The translations under genes and the position numbers were made by a program. Positions 1-9,465 of a DNA stretch of 64,000 nucleotides are shown here, piece by piece (position 1 is the stretch's first letter; every line of letters begins with the position of its first letter). The DNA comes from Agromyces tardus (GTDB lineage: Bacteria > Actinomycetota > Actinomycetes > Actinomycetales > Microbacteriaceae), in the NCBI RefSeq assembly GCF_003710805.1, contig NZ_RHHB01000009.1, positions 29,706 through 93,705 on the forward strand, in the 5' to 3' direction. A model generated the notes under the pieces. It ran no database searches, had not been told where the DNA came from, and saw nothing but the letters and a program-made list of their open reading frames with translations.

Positions 1-1526
<1,526 letters not shown>

Positions 1527-1632
1527 GGGAATCCTCCGGGCGGATGGGGGTGGTGGGGATCGTGCCGACGTGGCACAGCCTCCCAGTCTACCGGGGTGGC
1601 GAGTGCGGCACGGCCGTGTCGGCGGTCGGGGC

Positions 1633-1644
1633 CAGAATCGGGAC
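1633..1644 (+). promoter_or_regulatory. Leaderless-type -10 for the AlkZ-like gene
   Basis: CAGAAT (1633-1638) is followed by six bases and then the ATG at 1645, with no Shine-Dalgarno sequence. This is the spacing expected when transcription starts at the start codon. Confidence 0.55.
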
Positions 1645-2748
1645 ATGGCCACCGCCTCCTCCGCCGCCCTGCGCGCCGCGCGGCTCTCGTCGCACGGCTT
1701 GCGCGAGCCGGTCGGGTCGGCGGCATCCGTCGTCGAACGGCTCATGGCCGTGCAGGCGCAAGACCTCGCGGCGGCCAAGTGGGCGGTCGGCAGTCGGGTG
1801 CCGGGGTCCACCGTGGCCGACATCGACGCCATGCTCGAGCAGCGGCAGGTGGTGCGTTCATGGCCCGTGCGCGGCACGCTGCACCTCGTGCCCGCGCGGA
1901 TGCTGCGACCGATCCTCGCGCTCACCGGCGCGCGTGAACTCGGCCGAGCCGCCCTGCGGCACCGTCGCCTCGAGCTCGGAGCCGAGGAGTACCGCATCGC
2001 GCGCGACACGGCCGAGCGCCTGCTCGCGGGCGGCGGGTCCGCGAGTCGCGAGCAGCTCCTGGCCGCCTGGGACGCGGCCGGCTGCGAGACCGCAGGCCAG
2101 CGCGGCTATCACCTCATCTGGTGGCTCGCGCTCGACGGGGTGCTCGCGTGCGGACCCGTCGAGGGGCGCACGCAGCGATTCGTGCTGCTCGACGAGTGGG
2201 CGCCCGCGGCATCCGATGCCCCAATCGGTCGCGAGGCGACGCTCGGCGAGCTCTTCGCGGGCTATGTCGCCGGTCACGGGCCCGTCACGCTCAGGGACTT
2301 CGCGTGGTGGACGGGCCTCACCCTCGGTGATGCGAAGGCCGCACTCGCCGCCGCCGGCGACCGGGTCGAGCGGTTCCCGGGCGACGACGCCGAGCGGTTC
2401 GCAGCGCCCGGCGCGGCGGATGCCGCGCGGCACCGCCCGTCGGGCGCGCTCGCGCTCGCCGCCTTCGACGAGTACTTCCTCGGCTACGCCGATCGTTCGG
2501 CCGTCTGCGACCCGCGCCACCACGATCGTGTGATCCCCGGCGGCAACGGCGTGTTCCAGCCGGTGCTCGTCGTCGACGGGCGGGTGATCGGCACATGGCG
2601 CCGCGCCGGACGTGCGGACCGGCCGCGTGTCGAGCTCGAGGTCTTCGAGGCGGCATCCGATGCGCTGATCCGTCGTCTCACGCGCCCGCTCACCGCCTGG
2701 GCCCGGTTCCACGGCGCGCAGCTCGAGGGGGTCGAGCGACGGGCGTGA
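1645..2748 (+). CDS. Winged-helix DNA-binding protein, AlkZ-like (HTH_42 family)
   Basis: 367-residue protein of the winged-helix family that includes the AlkZ/YcaQ DNA glycosylases, which remove bulky or crosslinked alkyl bases. Residues 37-39 read Q-A-Q, in the place and spacing of the catalytic QxQ motif of AlkZ. The middle carries the family's tryptophan-rich stretch (DFAWWTGL) and the C-terminal part the FDEYFLGYADRS segment that is typical of the family. The start at 1645 is chosen from the leaderless-type -10 just upstream; an open frame extends further 5' but into the neighbouring gene's leader. The gene stands alone, divergent from the ABC-F gene and convergent with the YceI gene. 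The family call is secure; glycosylase activity is an inference from the QxQ motif. Confidence 0.88.
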   Translation: MATASSAALRAARLSSHGLREPVGSAASVVERLMAVQAQDLAAAKWAVGSRVPGSTVADIDAMLEQRQVVRSWPVRGTLHLVPARMLRPILALTGARELGRAALRHRRLELGAEEYRIARDTAERLLAGGGSASREQLLAAWDAAGCETAGQRGYHLIWWLALDGVLACGPVEGRTQRFVLLDEWAPAASDAPIGREATLGELFAGYVAGHGPVTLRDFAWWTGLTLGDAKAALAAAGDRVERFPGDDAERFAAPGAADAARHRPSGALALAAFDEYFLGYADRSAVCDPRHHDRVIPGGNGVFQPVLVVDGRVIGTWRRAGRADRPRVELEVFEAASDALIRRLTRPLTAWARFHGAQLEGVERRA

Positions 2749-2780
2749 GCGCAGCGGCATCCGTCGCTCGACATGGAAGC

Positions 2781-2809
2781 GGGGCGGGCCGGCGATGCCG
2801 ACCCGCCCC
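2781..2809. terminator. Bidirectional terminator hairpin
   Basis: GGGGCGGGCCGGC and GCCGACCCGCCCC pair over 13 positions with one mismatch around a three-base loop. It lies between two convergent genes (ends at 2748 and 2851). There is no long T run on either side. Confidence 0.65.
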
Positions 2810-2832
2810 GGGGTTGCCGAGTGCTCGGTGCG

Positions 2833-2867
2833 TACTGCTCGAGCGCGGGCTTACTGCTCGAGCGCGG
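2833..2867. repeat. 16-bp direct repeat at the end of the YceI gene
   Basis: TACTGCTCGAGCGCGG occurs at 2833-2848 and 2852-2867, a period of 19 bp. The second copy encodes the last residues of the YceI protein and is next to its stop; the first lies just beyond the stop. It looks like a small tandem duplication of the gene's 3' end. Confidence 0.8.
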
Positions 2868-3414
2868 CCTGCAGCTCGAGGGTGATGGTGACCTGCTCGC
2901 CGAGGAGCACGCCGCCGGTCTCGAGCGCGGCGTTGTAGGTGAGGCCGAAGTCCTCGCGGTTGATGACCGTCTTCGCCGTGGCGCCGCCCTTGTAGTTGCC
3001 GTAGGGGTCGCCGCCGAAGCCGCCGAAGTCGAAGTCGAAGGTGACGGGCTTGGTGACGCCGCGCAGGGTCAGCTCGCCGTCGACCTTGTACTCGCCCTTC
3101 TCGACGCGGACGCCCGTCGACACGAAGTCGATCGTCGGGTAGGTCTCAGCCGCGAAGAAGTCGCCGGTGCGCAGGTGCGCGTCGCGGTTGGGCTCGTTGG
3201 TGGTGATCGATGCGACCTCAGCCGAGGCGGTCACGGTCGACTCGAGGGGGTTCTCGGCGGTCACGAAGGTGGCGTCGAAGCGCTCGAACTTGCCCTTCAC
3301 CTTGCTGATCATGAGGTGGCGGATGCTGAAGGAGACCTCGCTGTGGGCGGTGTCGATCTTCCAGGTTCCAGCGCGGTAGCCGGGGATCTCGGTCGTCGTG
3401 GCGGTGCTCGTCAT
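2851..3414 (-). CDS. YceI family protein
   Basis: 187-residue lipocalin-like protein of the YceI family, thought to bind polyisoprenoid or other hydrophobic ligands. The opening GTWKIDTAHSEVSFSIRHLM and the later segment GELTLRGVTKPVTFDF are hallmark family sequences. There is no signal peptide, so this is the cytoplasmic form common in actinobacteria. The ATG at 3414 has GGAG nine bases upstream. The gene is monocistronic, with a terminator hairpin after it. Its ligand is not known from sequence. Confidence 0.92.
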   Translation of the reverse strand: MTSTATTTEIPGYRAGTWKIDTAHSEVSFSIRHLMISKVKGKFERFDATFVTAENPLESTVTASAEVASITTNEPNRDAHLRTGDFFAAETYPTIDFVSTGVRVEKGEYKVDGELTLRGVTKPVTFDFDFGGFGGDPYGNYKGGATAKTVINREDFGLTYNAALETGGVLLGEQVTITLELQAALEQ

Positions 3415-3488
3415 AGGGATGTACTCCGATTTCGTACGTTGCAGGGCGGCCGTGCGGCCACACGTATGCAAACGCATGAGAACGAGAT

Positions 3489-4664
3489 CTATTCCCCGTG
3501 ATCGAGGAATATCTGGCGACGGAGTTCGAGGACCCTCGACGCGGCGTCGTCGAGACGCTCCTCGGGGATCCGCCCGCTGCGCACCGCGTCGGCGATCGAG
3601 CCGGCCAGCCCGTCGACGCTGATGCCGAACTCCGAGGGATCCGCGGGCAGCACGTAGAGCAGCAGGTCGGAACCCGCGGCGACCGCACGGACCGCGTTCT
3701 CGCCGGGATCGGCGTACTCGGGCAGCTCGTTGTGCTGCAGCATGAGCATGTCGTCGGTGACGATGACCCCGTCGAAGCCGAGCTCCTCGCGCAGGATCCG
3801 GTGCCACTCGGGTGAGAGCGACGCCGGCGCGGCATCGACCGCCGGGTACGCGAGGTGCCCCGTCATCACGAGGTCGGCGCCGGCGTCGATCGCCGCGGCG
3901 AACGGCGGCTCGGCCGTGGTGCGCCATTCGTCCATGCTGAGGGGAGCACTCGGCACCGAACGGTGCGAGTCGCCCGGCGCCGCGCCGTGTCCCGGGAAGT
4001 GCTTCACCGTGCTCGCGACTCGGCCCTGCTCCCCTGCGACCGCGGCGGCCACCCGGTCGGCCGCGGACTTCGCGTCCCCGCCGAGCACGCGGTCGAAGAT
4101 GAACGAATCGGGATCGGCCGTGACATCCGCCACGATGCCGAAGTTCACGTTGACGCCGGATGCCGCGAGCACGTCGCCCCGCGCCGCGAAGGCGTCGTGC
4201 GCTGCTGCGGGCGGGGCGGCACGCAGCGCCTCGGGGCCTGCCGCCGTGTCCCAGTCGAGGCGCTGCACGATGCCGCCCTCCTCGTCGATCCCGATGAGGG
4301 TCGCCGCCTCGTCGTCGACCTGCAGTGCTCCCGTCAGCGCGCCCAGCTCCTCGGGACCGGCGGGGATGTTGTCGCCCATGAGGATGACGCCGGCGATGCC
4401 CCGGTCGACGAGCGCACGCAGCGGGGCGGCATCCGTGCCGGGTGCGTGCAGCATGAGCAGCGACGCGGCCTTCTGCTCGAGCGTCATGCCCGAGAGTCGC
4501 TCGTCGACCCATGCCGCCGTGTCGAGTGCCGGGGTCGCGGGGGTCGACACCTCGGCCGACCGCGTCGGCGCCGGCACTCCCGGGGCAGCCGCGGCGCACC
4601 CGGTGAGCCCGATCAGCCCGGCCACCATCGCCACCGGCAGTGCCGCCGCTCGCTTCACACGCAT
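3489..4664 (-). CDS. GH3 beta-N-acetylhexosaminidase-like lipoprotein (NagZ type)
   Basis: 391-residue glycoside hydrolase family 3 protein. It begins with a lipoprotein signal peptide whose lipobox is LTGC (Cys about residue 23), so it should be anchored outside the cell membrane. The NagZ-type motif KHFPGHG is followed by a DSHRS loop that carries the acid/base His-Asp pair, and the nucleophile Asp lies in VTDDMLM. This fits release of GlcNAc from peptidoglycan fragments. The ATG at 4664 has a TAGAGT hexamer seven bases upstream and no Shine-Dalgarno sequence, suggesting leaderless transcription. It is divergent from a secreted transglycosylase-like gene, which supports a shared cell-wall role. 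Confidence 0.9.
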   Translation of the reverse strand: MRVKRAAALPVAMVAGLIGLTGCAAAAPGVPAPTRSAEVSTPATPALDTAAWVDERLSGMTLEQKAASLLMLHAPGTDAAPLRALVDRGIAGVILMGDNIPAGPEELGALTGALQVDDEAATLIGIDEEGGIVQRLDWDTAAGPEALRAAPPAAAHDAFAARGDVLAASGVNVNFGIVADVTADPDSFIFDRVLGGDAKSAADRVAAAVAGEQGRVASTVKHFPGHGAAPGDSHRSVPSAPLSMDEWRTTAEPPFAAAIDAGADLVMTGHLAYPAVDAAPASLSPEWHRILREELGFDGVIVTDDMLMLQHNELPEYADPGENAVRAVAAGSDLLLYVLPADPSEFGISVDGLAGSIADAVRSGRIPEERLDDAASRVLELRRQIFLDHGE

Positions 4665-4744
4665 TCGAACGACTCTACGCTGCGTGTCCGAACGATCGCC
4701 GAGTGCCGCCGTGGTTAGAATCGCGGGGCTTGGAGGAGGTGGTC
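4665..4744. promoter_or_regulatory. Divergent promoter pair, GH3 / transglycosylase-like
   Basis: On the minus strand TAGAGT (4677-4672) ends seven bases before the GH3 ATG. On the plus strand TAGAAT (4716-4721) precedes a TTG at 4730, the ribosome site GGAGGAGG (4731-4738) and a GTG at 4745. The two -10 elements are only about 38 bp apart, so the two transcripts probably share control. Confidence 0.55.
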
Positions 4745-5887
4745 GTGCGAGTCGGGCGGCATCGGACCCTCTGGGCGGTCATCGTGTTGTCCGTGGCGCT
4801 GCTGAGCCCGGCGAGTCCCGCCGGCGCAGCCGAGTACCCGAGCTGGGACGAGGTCGAGGCGGCGAAGGCCGATGCGGCATCCCGCGCTGCCGAGGCGGAC
4901 CGCGTCGCCGGATTCGTGGACCAGCTCGAGGCCGAGGCCGGACGCCTCGGCGACGTGGCCGTCGAGGCCGCCGCGGCATCCGCCACCGCCGAGGCGGCAC
5001 GCGTCGACGCCGCCGCCCGTGCCGACACGCTGCGCCGCGCCGCCGACGCAGCCGCCGCGAAGGCGGACGCGTCGGCCGCGCGGTTCGGACGGGTCGGCGC
5101 GCTGCTGGCCCGGTCGAGCGGCACCGACGTGACGCTGCGGCTCCTCTTCGACGACGGCCCGAGCGACCTGCTCGCCGGACTCTCGCGGGCCGCGCAGCTC
5201 GCCGACGTCACGGCCGGCGTCGCCGAGCGGGCGAAGGCCGATCGAGCCGACGCCGAAGCGCTCAGCGCGCAGGCCGACATCGCCGAGGCCGAGCGCACGC
5301 GTCTCGCCGCGGAGGCCGCGGCCGCCGCCGAGGCCGCGCGCGCCGCACACGAAGCCGCCGAGGCACGCGTCGCCGCGCAGCAGGCGACACTGCAGACCCT
5401 CTACGCGCAGCTCGCGAGCCTGCGCGAGCGATCCGTGGAGCTCGAGCGGCGGTTCCGCATCGGCGAGCAGGCCGCCCGCGAGCAGGCGGCTCGCGCGGCG
5501 GCGGCAGCCGCAGCCGCGGCTGCCTCGGGAGGCGGCGGCGGAGGAGGCGATGCGGGCGCCCCACCGCCCGGGGTGATCGTCGACCCCGCCGCGGCGAAGG
5601 CCTATGCCGCATCGGTGATCGGCGCGTACGGCTGGGGCCAGGGCGACTACAACTGCCTCGTCCTGCTCTGGAATCGCGAGTCGGGGTGGCGTGCCGACGC
5701 GTACAACGCGTCGAGCGGCGCGTACGGGATCCCGCAGTCGCTGCCGGGCAGCAAGATGGCCGCCGCCGGCGCCGACTGGCGCACGAACGCCGCGACGCAG
5801 ATCGACTGGGGCCTGTCGTACATCTCGGCCCGCTACGGCGCCCCGTGCGGCGCCTGGGCGCACTCGGAGGCGGTCAACTGGTATTGA
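4745..5887 (+). CDS. Secreted coiled-coil protein with C-terminal lytic-transglycosylase-like domain
   Basis: 380 residues. A signal peptide ends near AGAAEYP. An Ala/Glu/Arg-rich coiled coil follows up to about residue 250, then a Gly-rich linker and a C-terminal domain of about 95 residues. That domain has the lysozyme-like catalytic Glu in WNRESGW, then NASSGAYGIPQSLPGSKM and a final HSEAVNWY, as in actinobacterial transglycosylase-like proteins. It probably cuts or remodels peptidoglycan outside the cell. The GTG at 4745 is chosen because GGAGGAGG lies six bases upstream; the in-frame TTG at 4730 is a leaderless alternative. One annotation doubt is whether the domain is enzymatic or only wall-binding. 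Confidence 0.85.
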   Translation: MRVGRHRTLWAVIVLSVALLSPASPAGAAEYPSWDEVEAAKADAASRAAEADRVAGFVDQLEAEAGRLGDVAVEAAAASATAEAARVDAAARADTLRRAADAAAAKADASAARFGRVGALLARSSGTDVTLRLLFDDGPSDLLAGLSRAAQLADVTAGVAERAKADRADAEALSAQADIAEAERTRLAAEAAAAAEAARAAHEAAEARVAAQQATLQTLYAQLASLRERSVELERRFRIGEQAAREQAARAAAAAAAAAASGGGGGGGDAGAPPPGVIVDPAAAKAYAASVIGAYGWGQGDYNCLVLLWNRESGWRADAYNASSGAYGIPQSLPGSKMAAAGADWRTNAATQIDWGLSYISARYGAPCGAWAHSEAVNWY

Positions 5888-5894
5888 TGAGGTG

Positions 5895-6725
5895 ATGACC
5901 GATCCGTCCGAGCGGCAGCTCTTCCGGCGGCACGCAGCCGAGGGCGTGCTGCTCGTCGGCGGCGGGGCCGCGATCCTGCTGCAGCTGGCCGATCCGCGCG
6001 TCGCCGCGGGGGTGGCGCGGCACAGCGGGTTCCGGGAGCGACCGCTCGACCGGTTGCTCGGCACCCTCGACTACCTCACGGCCCTCGCGTTCGGCGACGA
6101 GGCCGACCGGCGGCGTCTCGTGCGCACGGTCAACGCGCGCCACGCCCCCGTGCGGGGCGCGGCCGCGGGCGGCGAGGCATCCGCCGGGTACTCGGCATTC
6201 GACGCCGACGCGCAGCGGTGGGTCGCATCGACCCTGCTCGCGGTCGCCCTCGACCTGCACGAGCGCACGTGGGGCCCGCTCGACGCGGCGACCGCCGACG
6301 CCATCGTGCGCGGGTATGCGCCGCTCGGGGGTCGCCTGCAGGGCACCCGGGCGGGCTGGCCGGCGACGCGGGCCGAGTTCGACGCCTGGTGGGCCGAGCG
6401 GATGCCGCGGCTCGCCGTCGGCGACGACGCGCGCTCCGTGGCGCACGGCCTCCTCGACGGGCACGCCCTGCCCGTGCCCCTCCGGATGCCTCTGCCGGCC
6501 GTGCGTCTCGTGACCGCCGCACTCCTGCCGCCCGCGATCCGCGACGCCTACGGATTCCGCTGGACGCCCCGCGCGGAGCGGGTCGCCGGCGCGTGGCTCG
6601 GCGCGATCACGGGAGCCTGGCCGTACCTTCCCCGGCCGCTCCGTCACGCGGCGAAACAGGCATCGCTCCGGCGGGTGCGACGCGGTACCCGGTACGCTGG
6701 CAGTGACCTGCGAGGACGAGGATGA
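5895..6725 (+). CDS. Oxygenase MpaB family protein (DUF2236)
   Basis: 276-residue protein of the MpaB/Lcp-type DUF2236 family, some members of which are heme oxygenases. The opening LFRRHAAEGVLLVGGGAAILLQLADPRVAAGVARHSGF and the mid-protein LHERTWGPL are characteristic. It begins eight bases after the stop of the previous gene, so the two are probably cotranscribed. GAGG sits just before the ATG at 5895; a GTG directly upstream is also in frame. Its last four bases overlap the start of the Lrp gene. The substrate is unknown. Confidence 0.85.
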   Translation: MTDPSERQLFRRHAAEGVLLVGGGAAILLQLADPRVAAGVARHSGFRERPLDRLLGTLDYLTALAFGDEADRRRLVRTVNARHAPVRGAAAGGEASAGYSAFDADAQRWVASTLLAVALDLHERTWGPLDAATADAIVRGYAPLGGRLQGTRAGWPATRAEFDAWWAERMPRLAVGDDARSVAHGLLDGHALPVPLRMPLPAVRLVTAALLPPAIRDAYGFRWTPRAERVAGAWLGAITGAWPYLPRPLRHAAKQASLRRVRRGTRYAGSDLRGRG

Positions 6726-7216
6726 CCCAGCAACCAGCGCACCGTGGCGAGCCGCTCGACGCAATCGACCGGCGCATCGTCGCCGAGCTGAGCCGCGACG
6801 GACGACTGTCGGTGCGCACCCTCGCAGAGCGCGTGCACATCTCCCGCACTGCAGCGCACAACCGGGTGCTGAACCTGCAGCAGCGCGGGGTCATCACCGG
6901 CTTCGGCGCCCAGATCGACCGCAAGGCGATCGGCCTGAACATCTCGGCGCTCGTCGTCGTGCGCATCGGCGACGTCTCGTGGGAGTCGATCGCGGCGAAG
7001 CTCGCCACGCTCCCCTTCGTCGAGAAGGTGCAGGCCGTCTCGGGCGACATCGACATCATGCTCACGGTGAGCGCGCCCGACCACGAGCAGCTGAGCCAGG
7101 CGATCCTCCGCGACATCCACGACCTGCCGGGTGTCGTGTCGACGAGGTCGCACCTCATCCTCGCCGAGATCGACGGCCGACCGCCCGCGCAGACGCTGGA
7201 CATCTGGCGCGACTGA
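6722..7216 (+). CDS. Lrp/AsnC family transcriptional regulator
   Basis: 164 residues with an N-terminal helix-turn-helix (about 12-60, including VRTLAERVHISRTAAHNRV) and a C-terminal AsnC/RAM ligand domain with the segment SGDIDIMLTV. Such proteins form octamers that respond to amino acids. The ATG overlaps the previous stop as ATGA and has GAGGACGAGG in front. A TACGCT hexamer at 6693-6698, inside the upstream gene, could give it its own promoter. It directly precedes the 2-oxoacid dehydrogenase operon, so control of that operon by leucine, valine or isoleucine is the natural guess. Confidence 0.93.
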   Translation: MTQQPAHRGEPLDAIDRRIVAELSRDGRLSVRTLAERVHISRTAAHNRVLNLQQRGVITGFGAQIDRKAIGLNISALVVVRIGDVSWESIAAKLATLPFVEKVQAVSGDIDIMLTVSAPDHEQLSQAILRDIHDLPGVVSTRSHLILAEIDGRPPAQTLDIWRD

Positions 7217-7248
7217 CGCCCCGGCGGGTGGACGCATGACCGCGATTC

Positions 7249-7264
7249 CGGCACGCGAGTGCCG
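7249..7264. promoter_or_regulatory. Inverted repeat upstream of the dehydrogenase operon
   Basis: CGGCAC-gcga-GTGCCG is a perfect 6-bp inverted repeat between the Lrp gene and the E1alpha gene, about 40 bp upstream of the presumed -10. It could be an Lrp-type operator or a weak terminator for the Lrp gene. Confidence 0.35.
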
Positions 7265-7302
7265 ACCGTTCACCATTCCCGCGTACCCCGAGCGAGGGGC
7301 CC

Positions 7303-7328
7303 CAGACTGGCGCACCATGGCTCCATGA
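7303..7328 (+). promoter_or_regulatory. -10 and three-codon leader frame before E1alpha
   Basis: CAGACT (7303-7308) is followed eight bases later by an ATG at 7317 that reads Met-Ala-Pro-stop. Its TGA overlaps the E1alpha start codon as ATGA (7325-7328). No Shine-Dalgarno sequence is seen for E1alpha, so the mini-frame could feed ribosomes to it. Confidence 0.35.
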
Positions 7329-8434
7329 GCCTCAATGTCGAGCATCACGCGACCCGAACCCTCCCGTCCGAGAAGCCCCTCCGACTCCTCGACAACGCCG
7401 GCCATGCCGTCGACGGATCGGAGACGGGCGGGTTCTCGTTGCCGCCCGTCGAGCGGCTCCTCGAGCTCTACCGCCGCATGGTGGTCGCCCGTCGCTTCGA
7501 CGTGCAGGTCACCGCCCTCACCAAGCAGGGGCGCCTCGCCACCTACCCGTCGGCGTACGGCCAGGAGGCATGCGAGATCGGCGTCATCTCGGCGATCACG
7601 GCCGACGACTGGTTCTTCCCCACCTATCGCGACAGCATCGCGCTGCTGACCCGCGGCATCGCCCCCGGCGAGATCCTCACGTCCTTCCGCGGCGACTGGC
7701 ACAACGGCTACGACCAGCACCGGTACCGCACCACGGCGCAGGCGACGCCGCTCGCCACCCAGGCCCTCCACGCGGTCGGCCTCGCGCACGCCGCACGGCT
7801 GCGGCGCGATCCGATCGTCGCGCTCACCTTCCTCGGCGACGGCGCCACGAGCGAGGGCGACGCGCACGAGGCGTTCAACTTCGCCGCCGTCTGGCAGACG
7901 CCCACGGTCTTCCTCGTGCAGAACAACCAGTTCGCCATCAGCACCCCGGTCGCGCGGCAGACCCACGCGGCGACGCTCGCCGACAAGGCCGTGGGCTACG
8001 GCATGCCCGGCTACCACGTCGACGGCAACGACGTCGCGGCCATGTACGCCGTCGCGCACGCCGCCGTCGAGCGCGCACGTTCGGGCGGCGGCCCGACCCT
8101 CATCGAGGGCCTCACCTATCGCATCGAGTCGCACACCAACTCCGACGACCCCACCCGGTATCGCAAGGCCCGCGAGGTCGAGCACTGGAAGCGCCGCGAC
8201 CCGATCGAACGACTCGAGAAGTACCTCGTCTCCGAGGGGGCGCTGTCCGACGCCACCCGCGCCGAGATCGCCGACGCCGCCGAGTCCCTCGCCCGCGAGA
8301 CGCGCGAGGTCATGACGCGGGAGGCCGTGATCGACCCGCTCGAGCTCTTCGACCACGTCTACTCGCGGCCGCGCGCGGCACTGCTCGAGCAGCGCGCCGC
8401 CCTCGAGGCCGAGCTCGCCGGAGCCGCCCGATGA
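7325..8434 (+). CDS. bkdA: 2-oxoacid (branched-chain) dehydrogenase E1 component, alpha subunit
   Basis: 369-residue thiamine-diphosphate subunit that decarboxylates the 2-oxoacid together with E1beta. The ThDP/Mg motif runs from GDGATSEGD to QNNQF, and the regulatory loop IESHTNSDDPTRY is present. The heterotetrameric E1alpha/E1beta design in actinobacteria usually belongs to branched-chain oxoacid dehydrogenases, because their pyruvate enzyme has a single-chain E1; the neighbouring Lrp gene agrees. Pyruvate or acetoin as substrate is not excluded. ATG at 7325 is chosen over an in-frame ATG-less extension. The next gene overlaps by four bases. Confidence 0.92.
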   Translation: MSLNVEHHATRTLPSEKPLRLLDNAGHAVDGSETGGFSLPPVERLLELYRRMVVARRFDVQVTALTKQGRLATYPSAYGQEACEIGVISAITADDWFFPTYRDSIALLTRGIAPGEILTSFRGDWHNGYDQHRYRTTAQATPLATQALHAVGLAHAARLRRDPIVALTFLGDGATSEGDAHEAFNFAAVWQTPTVFLVQNNQFAISTPVARQTHAATLADKAVGYGMPGYHVDGNDVAAMYAVAHAAVERARSGGGPTLIEGLTYRIESHTNSDDPTRYRKAREVEHWKRRDPIERLEKYLVSEGALSDATRAEIADAAESLARETREVMTREAVIDPLELFDHVYSRPRAALLEQRAALEAELAGAAR

Positions 8435-9465
8435 CCACGACCCACACGGAACCCACCCCGGCGACGGATGCCGCGGCATCCGCCCCGCAGCCCCTGACGA
8501 TGGCCGGGGCGCTCAACGCGGCGCTCCGCGACGAGATGGCCGCCGACGACCGCGTCGTGGTCTACGGCGAGGACGTCGGGCCGCTCGGCGGCGTGTTCCG
8601 GGTGACCGACGGCCTGCAGGCCGCGTTCGGCGACGAGCGCGTCTGGGACTCCCCGCTCGCCGAGTCGGGCATCGTGGGCACGGCGATCGGCATGGCGCTG
8701 TACGGCATGCGACCCGTGGTCGAGATGCAGTTCGACGCGTTCAGCTACCCCGCGTTCGAGCAGATCGTCTCGCATGTCGCCAAGATGCGGAACCGCACGA
8801 AGGGGCGGGTCGAGCTGCCGATCGTCATCCGCATCCCCTGCGCGGGCGCGATCGGCGGGGTGGAGCACCACTCCGACTCGTCGGAGGCGTACTGGGCCTC
8901 GACGCCGGGCCTCACGGTCGTCATGCCGTCGAGCCCGGCCGACGCCTATTCGATGCTGCGCGAGGCGATCCGCAGCGACGACCCGGTCGTCTTCATGGAA
9001 CCGAAGAGCCGCTACTGGTCGAAGGCACCGCTGACGCTGCCCGTGCAGACCGCGCCCATGGATCGTGCCCAGGTCGTGCGCGAGGGCACCGACGTGACCC
9101 TGATCGGCTACGGTCCCACCGTGCGGACGGCCCTCGATGCGGCCTCCGCCGCCGAGGCCGAGGACCTCTCGATCGAGGTCATCGACCTGCGGAGCCTCTC
9201 TCCGTTCGACGACGAGACCGTGAGCGCCTCGGTGCGCAAGACGTCGCGCGCGGCCGTCATCCACGAGGCCGCGCAGTTCGGCGGCTACGGCGCCGAGGTC
9301 GCCGCCCGCATCACCGAGCGCAACTTCTTCCATCTCGCGGCGCCGGTGCTGCGCATCACGGGCTACGACATCCCCTACCCCTCGCCGAAGCTCGAGGAGC
9401 ACTACCTGCCGACGCCCGACCGCGTGCTCGCCGCGATCGCCGGCTGGGAATGGGACCTCGCATGA
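8431..9465 (+). CDS. bkdB: 2-oxoacid dehydrogenase E1 component, beta subunit
   Basis: 344 residues. It completes the E1 heterotetramer with the preceding gene. The N-terminal pyrimidine-binding domain holds the conserved VVVYGEDVGPLGGVFRVTDG segment with its ThDP-activating Glu, and the C-terminal transketolase domain includes IEVIDLRSLSPFD. A low-complexity Thr/Ala/Pro leader of about 22 residues precedes the domain. Start and stop overlap both neighbours as ATGA, so the three subunits are likely made at matched rates. Confidence 0.95.
   Translation: MTTTHTEPTPATDAAASAPQPLTMAGALNAALRDEMAADDRVVVYGEDVGPLGGVFRVTDGLQAAFGDERVWDSPLAESGIVGTAIGMALYGMRPVVEMQFDAFSYPAFEQIVSHVAKMRNRTKGRVELPIVIRIPCAGAIGGVEHHSDSSEAYWASTPGLTVVMPSSPADAYSMLREAIRSDDPVVFMEPKSRYWSKAPLTLPVQTAPMDRAQVVREGTDVTLIGYGPTVRTALDAASAAEAEDLSIEVIDLRSLSPFDDETVSASVRKTSRAAVIHEAAQFGGYGAEVAARITERNFFHLAAPVLRITGYDIPYPSPKLEEHYLPTPDRVLAAIAGWEWDLA

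Noticed and set aside
7249..7264. Riboswitch upstream of the dehydrogenase operon
   Set aside because: Only one short dyad is present and the presumed transcript start is downstream of it, so it cannot be in the mRNA.
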